A stretch of 64,000 nt of DNA from Siphonodentalium dalli (GCA_032622095.1 CP136068.1:152853151-152917150), one strand, 5' to 3'. Shown: positions 11,546-23,165, counted from the stretch's first letter. Program-made: numbers and translations. Notes: generated by a model from the sequence alone, not told the origin.

Positions 11546-12309
11546 TGTAAACATTACTGTTGCGGTGGTTGTCCAGAATCATCTCTGATCATGCAGGTAA
11601 TTCAAATATAAATCTGTTTCAATTTCCAATGGTTTGACATTTCCAATGTTTACCCCATTACGTTTTAGTTGGAATTTATCATTGATTTGACTGATTGGTA
11701 TTTAACCAGTAACCTAGCTGTAACGGTACTGTTTACATAACAATGGTTTCGATATGAGAAATGTAGTTATTTGAGAATTATTGATCACGATAATAACAAC
11801 AAAGTCGATATTTTACATGTAGTTGTTGGGATCATTATTATACAAACGTTCACGATTTATTGACATGTGTTCATTTCGAAGACCCTGTGTCCCTTTAAAC
11901 CGACAGCGCGGGCGAACATGTAGTGTTTTAAATTAATAATAATAATAACTAAAATGCATCAAAGGTATCGACGAAGTGTAACCAATGTCACATCGTAATC
12001 GTTCTAATAGAAATAGTATTATACCATTTTTTCCCATTTAATAATATTATTGTATCATAGTAGAAATAATTTTACTCACTAGATTTTGCGAGTCCATTAT
12101 TGCTGAATGTTGATATATATAATAGTTTACATCCATTCAATATGTCCAACAATATTTATTTTATTGGTGATGTTTGATTAGTTGAGCAATCGCATTTGAA
12201 ATCTATACTAGGAATGAATCAGACTACACTCCTACTGAGACTATATACCCGCATTAAAACTGCCATTGTCGCCGGGTAGATATCAAATGTCAGCAATAAC
12301 AATGGGAGT
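11546..12309. other. Unassigned AT-rich DNA, no gene seen
   Basis: Contains GTTTACATAACAATGGTTTC (near 11729), a word also seen near 52730 and 60754 in a dispersed repeat next to other TTAA MITEs. No other structure was recognised. Confidence 0.4.
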
Positions 12310-12634
12310 TCTTCGACCAATTAAGTGCCGTTATCGGGAAGATCAACAATACACCGACGAGGATCGTAAATGCCTCCCACCCGGGTTTAACCGGCATTTG
12401 GCTTGTCTCGAGACGAATGGAACATCGAGTTGCATGCTGTCAAGTCGACTAGGGTCATCACCAACCACAAAGGGGGGTAATGGAGACAGTCCCGGTGCAG
12501 GTTTATGGCTGGTCGTGTGTCTCCCGAGTCGGTACGTTCTGGTACATCGTACCTATATGTGTATACGTGTGTCAGGTATATATTGTCTAGGATTCAATGG
12601 TTTGAAGTGACTGACCACTGCGATCCGCTATTCG
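12310..12634. repeat. Direct duplication, copy 1 of 2
   Basis: Matches 12911-13235 at an offset of 601 bp, with long identical words such as TTTAACCGGCATTTGGCTTG and AGTCGACTAGGGTCATCACC. Both copies end CTGACCACT...CGCTATTC. The open frames in the two copies are not conserved with each other, so this is a non-coding segmental duplication. Confidence 0.93.
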
Positions 12635-12910
12635 CTTGCAAGCAATGGCTTTCAGGAATTCATGTTAAACGGTCAAGGTTCATTTGAGGCTAAACAGAAG
12701 TATGTATATGCAAGTAGGGACAATATAGAGATCGATAAATGTACGAAATATACAGTGTATATAGTCAGTATTATATTCCGAAATAACTTGCCGAAATTAT
12801 AACAATCTGCATTTCGACTGTTCGTCCAGAAGTGAGCTCGCTCTTTATTCACTTTATATCGACAAATAGCTATAGCAATGAACGCTCTTTATTTGTTTAT
12901 GCTGACGAAA

Positions 12911-13235
12911 TCTTCGACCAATTAAGTACCATTATCTGGAAAATTAATAATACGCGAATGCCAAATGCCTCCCATCCGGGTTTAACCGGCATTTGGCTTG
13001 TCTCGAGACGAATTGAACATCGAGTTGCATGCTGTCAAGTCGACTAGGGTCATCACCAACCACAAAGGGGAGTAATGGAGACCGTGAGTCTCGGGGCAGG
13101 TTTGTGGCTGGTCGTGTGTCTCGCGAGTCGGTGCGTTCTGGTACATCGTACCTATATATACGTGTGTCCTATTGGTGACAGGTATATATTGTCTATGATT
13201 CAATGGTTTGGAGTGACTGACCACTCCGCTATTCA
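12911..13235. repeat. Direct duplication, copy 2 of 2
   Basis: Second copy of 12310-12634. It has a small insertion (CCTATTGGTGA near 13169) and several substitutions; the two copies look a few per cent diverged by eye. Confidence 0.93.
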
Positions 13236-13376
13236 TGTAGCTTTTAAGCATGCTCTATTAAATGATAAATAAGTCCAAACGGTATACTTTAACACATTTC
13301 ATTGTAAATTCATTTATGGAATTGGGGAACAAGTTTCTGCAACTAAAAGATGCATAATCCGAAATAACGCTTGCAA

Positions 13377-13782
13377 ATTACTATTTCCTTGGCTTCGGGG
13401 GTAAATCAATATTTGATTCGAGTCGAGGAACCCACCCATCAAAGCTCAGACTGATCAGATATAGATTTTTGAAATCTATTATTTTGCACCACGGATACTA
13501 TTTAGTGGCCCAGTAAAAAGTCGGCGAGAAGACGGTATCGGATGAAGATGGATAACTCTAAAATCAAGTGGCTTTTCTGTCAGATATTTGACAAACCGGC
13601 AAAATTTTGTTGAACAAAATGTTGATAAATAACAGGTTTTGGGCAATGTTATACTATATAGTTGACTGTGGTTAGCATTATTTTGGGCAATTAATCGATT
13701 CTGATAACTGAAGCGGCATTTAACAAAATGTTGTTGTTGGAATCTGATGAGGGGACCATCGAATCGGATTGAGTACCTTTAA
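13377..13782. mobile_element. AGGTACTC-ended TTAA foldback element, left end lost
   Basis: The right end ATTGAGTACCTTTAA (TTAA at 13779-13782) and the internal words GGCTTCGGGGGTAAA, GATTCGAGTCGAGGAACCC and ACTCTAAAATCAAGTGG match the copies at 23166, 32025 and 39816. The expected left TTAAAGGTACTC is absent, so this copy is truncated or degenerate on that side. Confidence 0.8.
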
Positions 13783-13986
13783 CTACAAAGGATGGTTGAC
13801 GAGATTCCAAAATGAGATGGTAGAAATGTGATGACTACATGTAAGTTGTGTTTGTCCAAGAATTATATGCATGAGAATTGGTGTATAACAGAGCGTGTGG
13901 TGCGTTTTGCGTTTGTGATTGTGCGTTTTGCGAGATATATATATATACATTTGAGTACTGGATAGGGCCTTTACTAATGACAGGTG

Positions 13987-14456
13987 TATGGAATACTATT
14001 AGGGCCACTTCCTAATGGCGCTTTCGGCGCGCGCCGAAAGCGACAAAAAGTGCGCCATTATAGTAACGCGCCAAAGGCGACAAAATGTGCGATATTAGCG
14101 CATGTTTCGGCGTGCCGAAAGCGACAAAATGTGCGCATATTTTGTCGCTTTCGGCGCGTTACTAATGGTGCACTTTTTGTCGCTTTCGGCGCGTTACTAA
14201 TGGCGCACATTTTGTCGCTTTCGGCGCGTTACTAATGGTGCACATTTTGTCGCTTTCGGCGCGTTACTAATGGTGCACATTTTGCGCTTTCGGCGCGTTA
14301 CTAATGGTGCACATTTTGTCGCTTTCGGCGCGTTACTAATGGTGCACATTTTGTCGCTTTCGGCGCGTTACTAATGGTGCACATTTTGTCGCTTTCGGCG
14401 CGTTACTAATGGTGCACGAAAGCGACATTAGGAAGTGGCCCTATTAGTATTCCATA
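13987..14456. mobile_element. Foldback element with internal 35-bp satellite and 6-bp target duplication
   Basis: Terminal inverted repeats read TATGGAATACTATTAGGGCC on the left and GGCCCTATTAGTATTCCATA on the right, extended inward by ACTTCCTAATG/CATTAGGAAGT. CAGGTG sits directly outside both ends (13981-13986 and 14457-14462). Inside, about eight direct 35-bp units (TTTCGGCGCGTTACTAATGG plus TGCACATTTTGTCGC) follow a few inverted units, so the left part can pair with the array. It is GC-richer than its surroundings. No coding potential; the superfamily is unknown. Confidence 0.85.
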
Positions 14457-14462
14457 CAGGTG

Positions 14463-15096
14463 TTAAACATGTAACCCGCGATATCAGGGTCGTATATATG
14501 GAAATGGAAATGGTAAGAACTATTACAGAATCATGCAACTGCACGCGTTGGCCTCGTCCACACCATAAGAGAAACAAGAGCCTGCGTGGACATAATATAA
14601 TATGGAAATTGACATAAATAGAGTTGGTTCAATCGGATCAAGCCTATATCACATTTGAGTATATTTCGAGATTTATCTATTTGAAATTTATTTCAGGAAA
14701 TCTACACCCATGACATGGGGGTATTACTTTATACATGAACATAACATACTTCCAGAGGCATTTTGTGAATACAATGCGATCTTGGTTGTTGATAAAATCA
14801 CAATTAAAGGGTATAAAGCTTCTTGGAAAATGTCCGTCTGGAGCTCAGAAATTAAGACCGCAGTTACCCCAATTTCAGCATCCCTCTCATTACGCGATCC
14901 GCGTGTATAACTAAATATAGAGATTCTTGTTTCGCCTGGGCGCATGGGGTTTTTATTTATAGAATGGCCGCCGGTTCGTTAATTAGGTGCTGGTTGTTAT
15001 TGTTATTTTAACGGAATTCTGAGTTGGTCATTCGCAAAACAAATATATTTTATATTCTATAATTACAATCATGCATGGGTATATAATATAGGCCGT
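14463..15096. other. Unassigned DNA, no gene seen
   Basis: Short open frames at 14710-14910 (+) and 14724-14945 (-) overlap each other and carry no motif. No repeat was recognised. Confidence 0.4.
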
Positions 15097-15747
15097 GGCT
15101 AGAGTACCGTATACGGCACTTTAGCCGGACTGCTAAAGTACCGTATACGGCACTTTAGTCGAACTGTTAAAGTACCGTATATGGCACTTTAGCCAAACTC
15201 TATTCATATATTCAAAATATACAATATACTGCACTTTAGCAGTTTGAGAGTACCGTAGGCCTATATTTTTATTCACATACCACGCGATTATACAGACATA
15301 ATTGTGTTTTGAATAATGATTCTTTATTTCGTATATGAACGTGATGGTCGGGACAGCACTTGCGCCATGTACAAATCGTTTTGTAATGGTATTTCGTCTA
15401 TATAGTCTCTTTCGAGTCAATAATTTACAGTAATACTATAACCAGCCACGTGATTTAGATTTTGGAAATGGATCATCTTACGTGGATTCAAATCCCCAAT
15501 TATCTCGTGTTGTCTGAAAGCGCTCGAATTCCATTGAGCATACACGCGTGCCCGTGGAATCGGCGTTGAACAAATAAGCGCCCGGGCGCTGCTATTGTTG
15601 TGACAAACGCGCGCACTTGACGTGACAAATGACGTCAGGCAAGCAGCGCATAGATATAAGGTACTTTATAGAAGTTTGGCTAAAGTACCGTATACGGCAC
15701 TTTAGCAGTTCGGCTAAAGTACCGTAGTGCTTTACGGCACTCTAGCC
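15097..15747. mobile_element. Inverted-repeat element with subterminal TACCGTATACGG palindromes
   Basis: The left end has three spaced copies of AGTACCGTATAYGGCACTTTAG (15101-15197); the right end has two or three in mirrored order (15674-15745), finishing ACGGCACTCTAGCC against GGCTAGAGTACCG on the left. Repeated short palindromes near both ends are typical of transposase-binding subterminal repeats, which is an inference. The interior has CRE-like TGACGTGACAAATGACGTCA words near 15619. No reading frame and no certain target duplication. Confidence 0.7.
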
Positions 15748-15954
15748 AGTCCGTATAATATATGATCTTGAGCACGTTACCATTTCTGACATTGGTTTTC
15801 TTGTTCATTGCATGCATGGGGAACATTTAACCACAAACCCAGCTCAAGGGCATTAATGATATCCGTACTGCCTTCGCACTAACTAAATTTGTACTTTTAT
15901 GTCAAAGCGCTGCAAGTCTAGGCCTGCCCATAATTAGGTTCGTGTTAAACGAAA

Positions 15955-16183
15955 TTAACCCTTTCAATTCTAAATACTCATTCACCAAAATGACAAATGT
16001 TGAACATTTATCTGGACATTTCCCACCAATGAATATGAATCTTTCTGCATTTGTGTTATCTGTTCGCGCCTGACTGTTGTCTGCTAATTTATCCTGAACA
16101 CCCCTCGAAATGAATAATTGACCATTGCAATACATACTGCTATAACTGGTGGGATAATCTATTTATAGTGTATCAAGGGTTAA
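15955..16183. mobile_element. TTAA MITE, CCCTTTCAATTCTAAATA type
   Basis: TTAACCCTTTCAATTCTAAA at the left and ATAGTGTATCAAGGGTTAA at the right, with TTAA at both edges. Internal words TCTGTTCGCGCCTGAC... and GGGATAATCTATTTA link it to 32412-32676 and 19827-20096, which form one subfamily without the ATTCTCTTATATATGCGAG hairpins. Confidence 0.8.
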
Positions 16184-17036
16184 ATAAAGTTAGGGATCAG
16201 GCCACTTTTATGTGAACAAACGCATTATATTGCGTAATTTAGTCATTGACTTCGCATATTTTGACACTATTTTATGCATATCTACATGTCAGAATATATT
16301 ATATTATCAGAAAAGCTATGGTCGAGACGTAGGTTAATTGCGGACATATTCTCACAAATGTTCATGTATATACTCATACTGCGTGATTTTATAGCTCTTT
16401 TTAATTTAGAACCTCGTGGATGAGATATGTATCGTGTTTCATGGAGCAATAAACCCAGCTATATTAACCAACATTTTGACTATTTAATAGTGTGAATCAT
16501 AATGAGGTGGTTTAACAAAGAGCTCCCTTTGGACCCCATCTTGCACTAAATGCACTGACGTGAATCAGACCATCGAGTTCGGCATGTTCGTTCTGTGTAA
16601 AATATACATTCAAAACAATACGTTTTATAAGAGAAGCTAGGAGAGAAATATACACATATTGTAACATAATATAGTTGATGTTCAGTCCCTTACGAATTCT
16701 CGATACATATATCTAGATGCACTGTTCGTCGTGCAAGTCCAAGCATGGTCAGTAAGGGGGCAAGTCATTTCGTACCCTGACCATCTCGTACCCTCCGAAA
16801 AAAGTCAACTCGTACCTAATTATGAGCGAACTCGGTCAGTAACACGGTAACGGCTCAGTTTTGTCACGGTTGCTCGCATCGGACCAGAGTACTGGTCAGC
16901 GCGCGTTCACTATTAGTCATCATGTTGTGATGACAGTAATGACCATTCCGGCGTCTGACCGACCGCCTCCCGGGGCTCACGCAAACAAATATCTAAACTG
17001 GTCTCTGTTTATTTCCAATTATATTTAGACATTCAT
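16184..17036. other. Unassigned DNA, no gene seen
   Basis: No coding signature. The words TCGTACCCTGACCATCTCGTACC and AACTCGTACC (16772-16816) suggest a small degenerate repeat. Confidence 0.4.
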
Positions 17037-17574
17037 CAGGGGGGGGGGGGGGGGGGGGGGGGGTCGGAAAAAAATTTCAGGCACGTATGGCATTTTTTCC
17101 CTTTCGATAATTTTTTGTACCCACCCACCCCACCGCCAAATTTTTTTCCGTTTTCGGCAGTTTTTTCCGACCATTTTTTTACACCCACCCCCCCTTTTAA
17201 CACTAAAACAGAGATTTGCGGGGGGAAATTCACTGTAAACAGCTGTATATGAATTTCTGTGCATACTATTTATCATGGATGTTAACATGGACATGTAAAT
17301 AGGAATGAGTCATTTTGAGGTCATTCGGCCAAAAAAACATGGCTGCCAGCGGCCATCTTGGATTTCAAAAATGCCTGCAGTCAGTTTACAGTTAGAATTA
17401 CATTATTTCTCTCATTCAAAGTGGTTTTGAAGCCCAACTCATTGCCAAAACACTAAAAAACAAGCAGGAATTTTTTTTTTTAGTTGCGGAAAAAATTACT
17501 TGTTGGTGGCTTTGATCACCCACCCACCCCGGCATACGTGCCGGAATTTTTTTTTCACCCCCCCCCCCCCCCTG
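17037..17574. mobile_element. CAGGGG-ended hAT-like element with poly-G/poly-C termini
   Basis: It begins CA followed by about 25 G, then TCGGAAAAAAATTTC; it ends GGAATTTTTTTTTCACCC, a run of C, then TG. CATTCAT flanks both ends (17030-17036 and 17575-17581). Subterminal GGCACGTATG pairs with CATACGTGCC. CAGGG termini with a 7-8 bp duplication fit hAT elements. The interior includes GGCTGCCAGCGGCCATCTTGG, a word class also found near 28330-28520. Homopolymer lengths may be unreliable in the assembly. Confidence 0.78.
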
Positions 17575-17825
17575 CATTCATGGCGATAAATTTGACAAAA
17601 AGCTATACCTACGGGCGTTTGCCTGCTTAGTTTATTTTTGGGAAACAAATAAAGAAAGAAAGATACAAAAATGTGCAAGATCATACTGATGTTTATGTTG
17701 TCCATTTAGCACAAGGCAATTTCTGAAATTTAGATCAGAGGTAAAACTTATACCTTACAGGCCTTGTGGTCGATGCGAAACATTGTGATTGTCGCCACTG
17801 TATACAAATTAGCCAAGCTTCAAAA

Positions 17826-18115
17826 CAGAGTTCAGTCCCCTCGTTACGCTATATCTGAACGCTGCCGGCATGTGTATTTTCTTAATTAAAACTTAATTAA
17901 AATATTTTTATTGAAGTGTTTTGTCAGTTACAATTCATTCTGGCTTGATATAGACAATTTTCAAATGAATATGGACAGTTTAGTGTCTCAGAATAATGCA
18001 GAATGAATTGTATATAACCTACAAAATTCTCAAATAAATAAATGTGACATTTCTTCACATTAGGTGTATAGTTGCGGCGGGCAGCGGTAAGTCCTGCGTA
18101 GGGGACTGAACTCTG
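17826..18115. mobile_element. Inverted-repeat element with CAGAGTTCAGTCCCC ends
   Basis: CAGAGTTCAGTCCCCT at the left is reverse-complemented by AGGGGACTGAACTCTG at the right. Partial complementarity continues inward (GCTGCCGGC against GGCGGGCAGC). It is about 290 bp with no coding potential. A target duplication was not found. Confidence 0.7.
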
Positions 18116-18491
18116 CATGGAGCTTGCAAAATAGCTTGCTTTACTAATTTGGTGGATTATTTTGTGTGTTTGATCAGAGCGTTTCGAATACAGTCTCACA
18201 TATATGTATATACAGACTCAGAGGGTGCATGTATTGAAATCTTTATCATTTTTGTTTATATATTCAGAATGTTGGGTTACCTATATCAACGCCGAGAACT
18301 ATGTGGAAATTCTGGCATCGCGCCAAATTCTGGCATCGCGCCAGATTGTGACGTCAGGAGGTGGGTAATAGTTCGAAGACTTTGGCCCGGGCGATATAGT
18401 TCGCTCGCCGGGCAATGGTCAAAACTACTGTCTTCATAGAATCAAAAGACAGACCCTCTTATGAACTCGACGTATATAATAATCTCACCTA
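18116..18491. other. Short unassigned stretch with small repeats
   Basis: An 18-bp direct repeat (TTCTGGCATCGCGCCA, 18309-18345) and a GC-rich hairpin (GCCCGGGCGA with TCGCCGGGC, 18384-18412). A 96-codon open frame at 18149-18439 has no recognisable motif. Confidence 0.45.
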
Positions 18492-18679
18492 TACAGTAAT
18501 GCCCTAAGCAACCGACTCTTTAACTACAGCAGAATTATGGGTAACTTTTCAGGATTTAGTCGGAAATATGGCTTGTTGCCATTCATCGGAAAGCTCTCGT
18601 CATATTTCCGACTAAATCCTGAAAAGTTACCCATAATTCTGCTGTAGTTAAAGAGTCGATTACTTAGGGCATTACTGTA
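18492..18679. mobile_element. TA-flanked CAGTAATG foldback MITE, copy 1
   Basis: TACAGTAATGCCCTAAG at the left and TTAGGGCATTACTGTA at the right. The two arms pair almost along their whole length (CTACAGCAGAATTATGGGTA in both orientations). The right arm lacks the part equivalent to GCCATTCATCGGAAAGCTCTC, so the centre is asymmetric. TA duplication and CAGT ends fit Tc1/mariner-derived MITEs. An 18-bp sequence, TATATAATAATCTCACCT, also occurs just outside both ends (18473-18490 and 18678-18695). Confidence 0.9.
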
Positions 18680-19826
18680 TATAATAATCTCACCTACTCT
18701 GTCTTCTGTTTAGCCGCACTGTATGTATTTTGTTTCAGGCACTATATATCTTGAATATGTTGATGTAAAAAATATAGGCACTCCAGTATCACAATGTTGA
18801 TAGACACGGAACTTAAGGAAACAACAAGAGAGTACAGGAGAAGTACTATAAGAGGTTGATGTTGTGGGTTTTAAACGTGGAAACAAAGAAATTGACATTT
18901 AAGCGAACAATGGTCGTGTAAACAGAACACGGGCAATCTTTATTGTCGTCAATCCGCTTTGGTCCCTCTTTTGTCCACCCCATCGCATACTTTAATGATG
19001 TATGAGTAAGTCAGTTTCTTGTGGTTCTTGTCGACTTGTGGAATCGATCATACAGATGGAGTGATATAGAAAACTGACATGACGACACAGGAGATTCTTT
19101 GTGATGAGAAATATAAAGAACGCCTGAGGCTTCTCATCAACCTTCTGCCTCAAAGACGATAACCAATTATGAGATTTTTTTAGATTTATGAATCGATTGA
19201 TGGCACTGGTTTCCTTATAAATGCTTGCACCCGGTCGGTGATATAAAGTTCGCTATATCACGTATATACCTTATGACGCCTGCGGTGCCATTTTCAAAAT
19301 CGTACATTTCACATGCGCTGAATCGCACAAAGCCTATACATCATCTGCCAACTTCGCGCATTGTACACGATAGGGCATGCATGCTGGCTGCATGCATCCA
19401 AGTGAGGGAGGGATAGAGTACACGAAAAAGAGAGAATAAAGCGAGGAAGATATGGTTGGATTTGTGGCCGAGGAAGAGGGATGGAGTGAGGGAAAGAGCT
19501 TCAATTTCAATATTTATACGAGCAACACAGGGTAACAAATTACAATTCCTCACACTTAAGTCAGAAAATATTTGTTCCGACAATTTCCAACCATGCATGA
19601 TGCCGATCTGAACTGTCCATCAGTTGGAAGTTTCCCAACCTTATAGGGGATATTATGTTGGAAATTTCTAAACGGGGGCAAATAAAGTTTCCCAGAGTTG
19701 TATAAACTTTTGGTTTACACGGGGAAGGGTGGGGTGGGTGCAGTTGGAAATTCTAAGTCTGATACCCCTCCACAACGGACATCCTCTACCCACTTCCCTG
19801 TAGGCATATATGGTGCACTTTATACG
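18680..19826. other. Unassigned DNA, no gene seen
   Basis: The open frames at 19225-19416 and 19341-19598 overlap on opposite strands and show no domain. The words TTGGAAGTTTCCCAACC and TTGGAAATTTC (19623-19670) recur near 27930-28060 as a diffuse repeat. Confidence 0.4.
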
Positions 19827-20096
19827 TTTTCCCTATCTATACTAAATACTCATTGATGAGTAATTCCCTCAGGAAATGTTCAGATAATAAGTTCAACAAA
19901 CGACATGTATACGCGTACCATCTGAGCATTTTCCATCAATTAATTTGAATAATTCTGCTCTTGTGTTATATATATGTTTTTCTGTCTGTCGTCTTCTTTT
20001 ATTACCCGAACACTCCTCCGAATAAATAACAGACCACTCCAATTGTATACTTTTGTAACGTATATAGGAAAATCTATTTAGTATAGAATAGGTTAA
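19827..20096. mobile_element. TTAA MITE, CTATACTAAATA subfamily, left TTAA degenerate
   Basis: CCCTATCTATACTAAATA at the left pairs with TATTTAGTATAGAATAGG-TTAA at the right. Internal words (CTCATTGATGAGTAATTCCC, GGAAATGTTCAGATAATAAG, CAACAAACGAC) match 32412-32676. The left target sequence reads TTTT instead of TTAA. Confidence 0.72.
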
Positions 20097-21120
20097 TGCA
20101 AAATTGGTTCGTTTACAAACATTCCTTTTAGTTAGTCAACAAATATGTGGCGAATAACGCACATTGTGCCTTTACCGCGACCCCTGTGGCATAAGGGTCA
20201 TTTCTGTTTCGTGGTTTGTGTTATCTGTATATGCGAGTAATATGTCTGGAGGTGACCCGGGCGACCATTTAGTTATCGGAGCCCGCTTTGTAAATATTGT
20301 TTGATTCCCCACTCACTGAATAAGTCATGTCGTCTAGTCTATAACCACACACTCTCGAGCAGTAGTTAAAGTCAGCTCATATAGTTTGCATAATAAATAT
20401 TTACAACATTTCTTAACCAAATAACGAGGTCACCACAGCAGTCAAACAATACGATCGCTTCATTCCGCACTGGAGTTGGCGGGCCTCTATTTCTTGGTGT
20501 ATATTCATGATATTAGAGAGGCCCCGCTTATAGCTTGTAGCTAGGGATTGAACCGCATGGCATTTACTTATGAAATGACTTGAAGATCGATTGGGGCATT
20601 GGAATTTAACCGGCAGAGTAATTCAACAAGCAATCACACCCATAGTCTTGAGTAAAGCTACATACCGACTTATAATATAGTGGTCTATATCCGTATGAAT
20701 CTGAGTGTATGTTTACAAAGACTGCCACGCCCATTATTATACTGCTAAAGTATTGTTAGAATTCGCTGTAACTAGAGGTTCATGCCTTTTTAACAAAATA
20801 AAATCCTTCAAAGGAGTTGCAAAATACATGCATTTACAGCGTTGACTGAGACGCTTCACAACCATGCATATACGATATTATTGCACTCTGGGCTGGCAAC
20901 GGAAAATATAGTCCCCCAATTTGCCTCTCTGTGTCTATTTCCGTTAGTGCAACGAAGTTGGACAAAAATTTAACTTTATTGAACAAAGCAATCATTTTGC
21001 ATTGTCTGGTGTTGGTGCCATGTGCCTATTTTCGAAATAGTATTAATCCGCCCGTATCATGCAATGTATAAAGCCGCGGTGCGGTTATTTTGTTGGCGCT
21101 GAATAATGGGCGATTAATTA
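20097..21120. other. Unassigned DNA with one hairpin
   Basis: An imperfect hairpin near 20481-20524 (GGGCCTCTAT with ATTAGAGAGGCCCC) is the only structure seen. No gene. Confidence 0.4.
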
Positions 21121-21530
21121 AAATGAGGTCCCAGAGGGTGACTTTAGTGATGCTGCCTAGCGCAGCGGGCTAGCACAACCAAATTCACCTCAGGGGATCT
21201 CCTTCTGCTAAGGCCTCATCTTCTGGGAAGTATATATAGTCTCAATTCAGCATGGTTTTAGTTACTTTTTCCCTTCTTGTTCAGTTTATATATACCCGAA
21301 ATTGAATACAATTAATAAAATGCATAATCGATGTGACTAATGGGTGAAAGTCACCAACTTCAATTGGGAAACTTCAATGTGATTCTAGGTCTCCCACAGC
21401 AGTTAAGCCTTTAGGCAAAGTGAAGTTCATGAACAGAGAGTGAATTTGGTGACGCTAATCCACCGCGCGATATAGTGCCACTAAATTCACCATCATTCTA
21501 GATCTGAAGAATGAAGGGATATAGTCAGCA
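21121..21530. repeat. Degenerate copies of the AATGAGGTCCC palindromic repeat
   Basis: AATGAGGTCCCAGAGGGTGA, TTTAGTGATGCT and GCTAGCACAACCAAATTCACC (21122-21190) match the well-preserved palindrome at 60929-61182. A second, weaker copy (GAGAGTGAATTTGGTGACGC and CCACTAAATTCACCATCATTC) lies at about 21436-21497. Confidence 0.65.
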
Positions 21531-22134
21531 TCAATTGGTATCTTCTGATTGGAAAGCAAAAAGAAAACCATCACAACCACAAGGCTTTAATTGCATATGG
21601 GGCTGATATATACATATAATCAGTCGAATTTAAACCAGTGAATAAAATAGTATTGATTGTTGTGTTATATTCGCTACCAAAATCTTTATTTAGATTCTAG
21701 TACATAACATCGTATATGATTGGTCCGAAAAAGTACTATGTTGTGGAGACTATCTTGTTTAATTTCTTTTTTAAATTTCATAGGCTGTGTTATATATATG
21801 CTCGACGATTTAGAGGGTCACTAACAATTACAACATTATTGAGTCGAAATACGTCCCTTGATACTAAGAAACTTTTGTTCATGCACATATCACGAGATTT
21901 TAAATGTTTGAATACTAGCGTGGTTTGAAACTAGGTGTTATCAAATTTATGGTTAGTCTCAAACCCTGAATACATCTTTACATAATTATACTTATATAAT
22001 ATACCTATAATTATCAGGAACAATGTACAATGTCTAGATTCTTCCTATTTCAAATGATATATAATATGTTGTACGTAATGTGATCTGGGTATTCGAACAT
22101 TAGGTGGGCCTTTATGGAAAGTTAACTGAATATA

Positions 22135-22565
22135 ATCGTATAAATTATTATCATAGACACACACAATTTTCGCCTTACTGACTAATGCCGGTTACGGGAA
22201 ACATGTGGTTTCCTGTGTGTAAACCTGAATATATATATGAATATATTTATTCTATTATGATATCATTTTAATAAATATTATTTAAGGAACAGTCAACTGT
22301 ATATTCCACCTTATTTATTGCCACACACATGCTCCCTTCTTCTCTTATGCACTGACTACATGTCGTCCCCGAAACATGCGGTTTCATATTATGTGTAACC
22401 CTGATTATTATCTTTGAATATATTTTTACAATTATGACATATAATATACCTTATTTAAGAAAAAGTCAGCTATATATTCCTCCTCTATTATCATAGACAC
22501 ATGCAAACTCTTCCCCTTATTGACTAATATCGGTGCCGGGAAACGTGTGGTTTCGTTTGTGTACA
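22135..22565. repeat. Diverged tandem repeat, about 175 bp, 2.5 units
   Basis: The order TTATCATAGACACA, TTACTGACTAAT, CGGGAAACATGTGGTTTC, TGTGTAAACCTGA and AATATATTTA recurs three times with considerable divergence and is truncated in the third unit. No coding function is visible. Confidence 0.7.
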
Positions 22566-22832
22566 AGTATCAATAAATGTATCGAAGTGAGCGTGTCTAC
22601 TTGTCGCACCCCCTGTAGTGTCCGTACACAGTGTCTTACGCAGCTATTGCATATATCGACTCTTGGCTTGGAAAAACGACGTGACCATTGAATGGTCACA
22701 AAGATCGCTGTAATGGGAGAAGATCGAATCTTTTATGCTGCTCAATCTCATTGAGTTGTTTGAATAGCTTCAGTTAACACGGCTGATAGATTTATGATCG
22801 CTAAAACTTTCCACGTTAAAACATGTCCCTTA

Positions 22833-23049
22833 TACAGTAATGCTCTAAGTAATCGACTTCTTAACCACAGCAGAATTATGGGTAACTTTTCAGGATTTAG
22901 TCGGAAATATGGTTTGTTGCCATTCATCGGAAAGCTCTCACCGAGAGCTTTCCGATGAATGGCAACAAGCCATATTTCCGACTAAATCCTGAAAAGTTAC
23001 CCATAATTCTGCTGTGGTTAAGAAGTCGATTACTTAGAGCATTACTGTA
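22833..23049. mobile_element. TA-flanked CAGTAATG foldback MITE, copy 2
   Basis: TACAGTAATGCTCTAAGTAA ... TACTTAGAGCATTACTGTA. The two arms of about 105 bp are nearly perfect reverse complements meeting at the centre CTCTCACCGAGAG, so the whole element can form one long hairpin. The family is non-coding. Confidence 0.95.
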
Positions 23050-23165
23050 CCTCGATAATATATAGTACCAAACATTCTTCTATGTTTATGGCCAGTTTAA
23101 CTTGCACCACCATAAATTGAATGATTTTCCTGTGCACAGAACACTCTCTAAAGTTGACACTATAC

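Noticed and set aside
15480-15500. GATTCAAATCCCC, resembling a tRNA B box
   Set aside because: No matching A box, acceptor stem or anticodon arm could be laid out around it.
18149-18439. 96-codon open frame on +
   Set aside because: It includes an 18-bp direct repeat and a GC hairpin, with no motif.
19977-20020. Possible promoter-like TATATATATG and CA-rich words
   Set aside because: Such words are common in AT-rich DNA, and no transcription unit follows.
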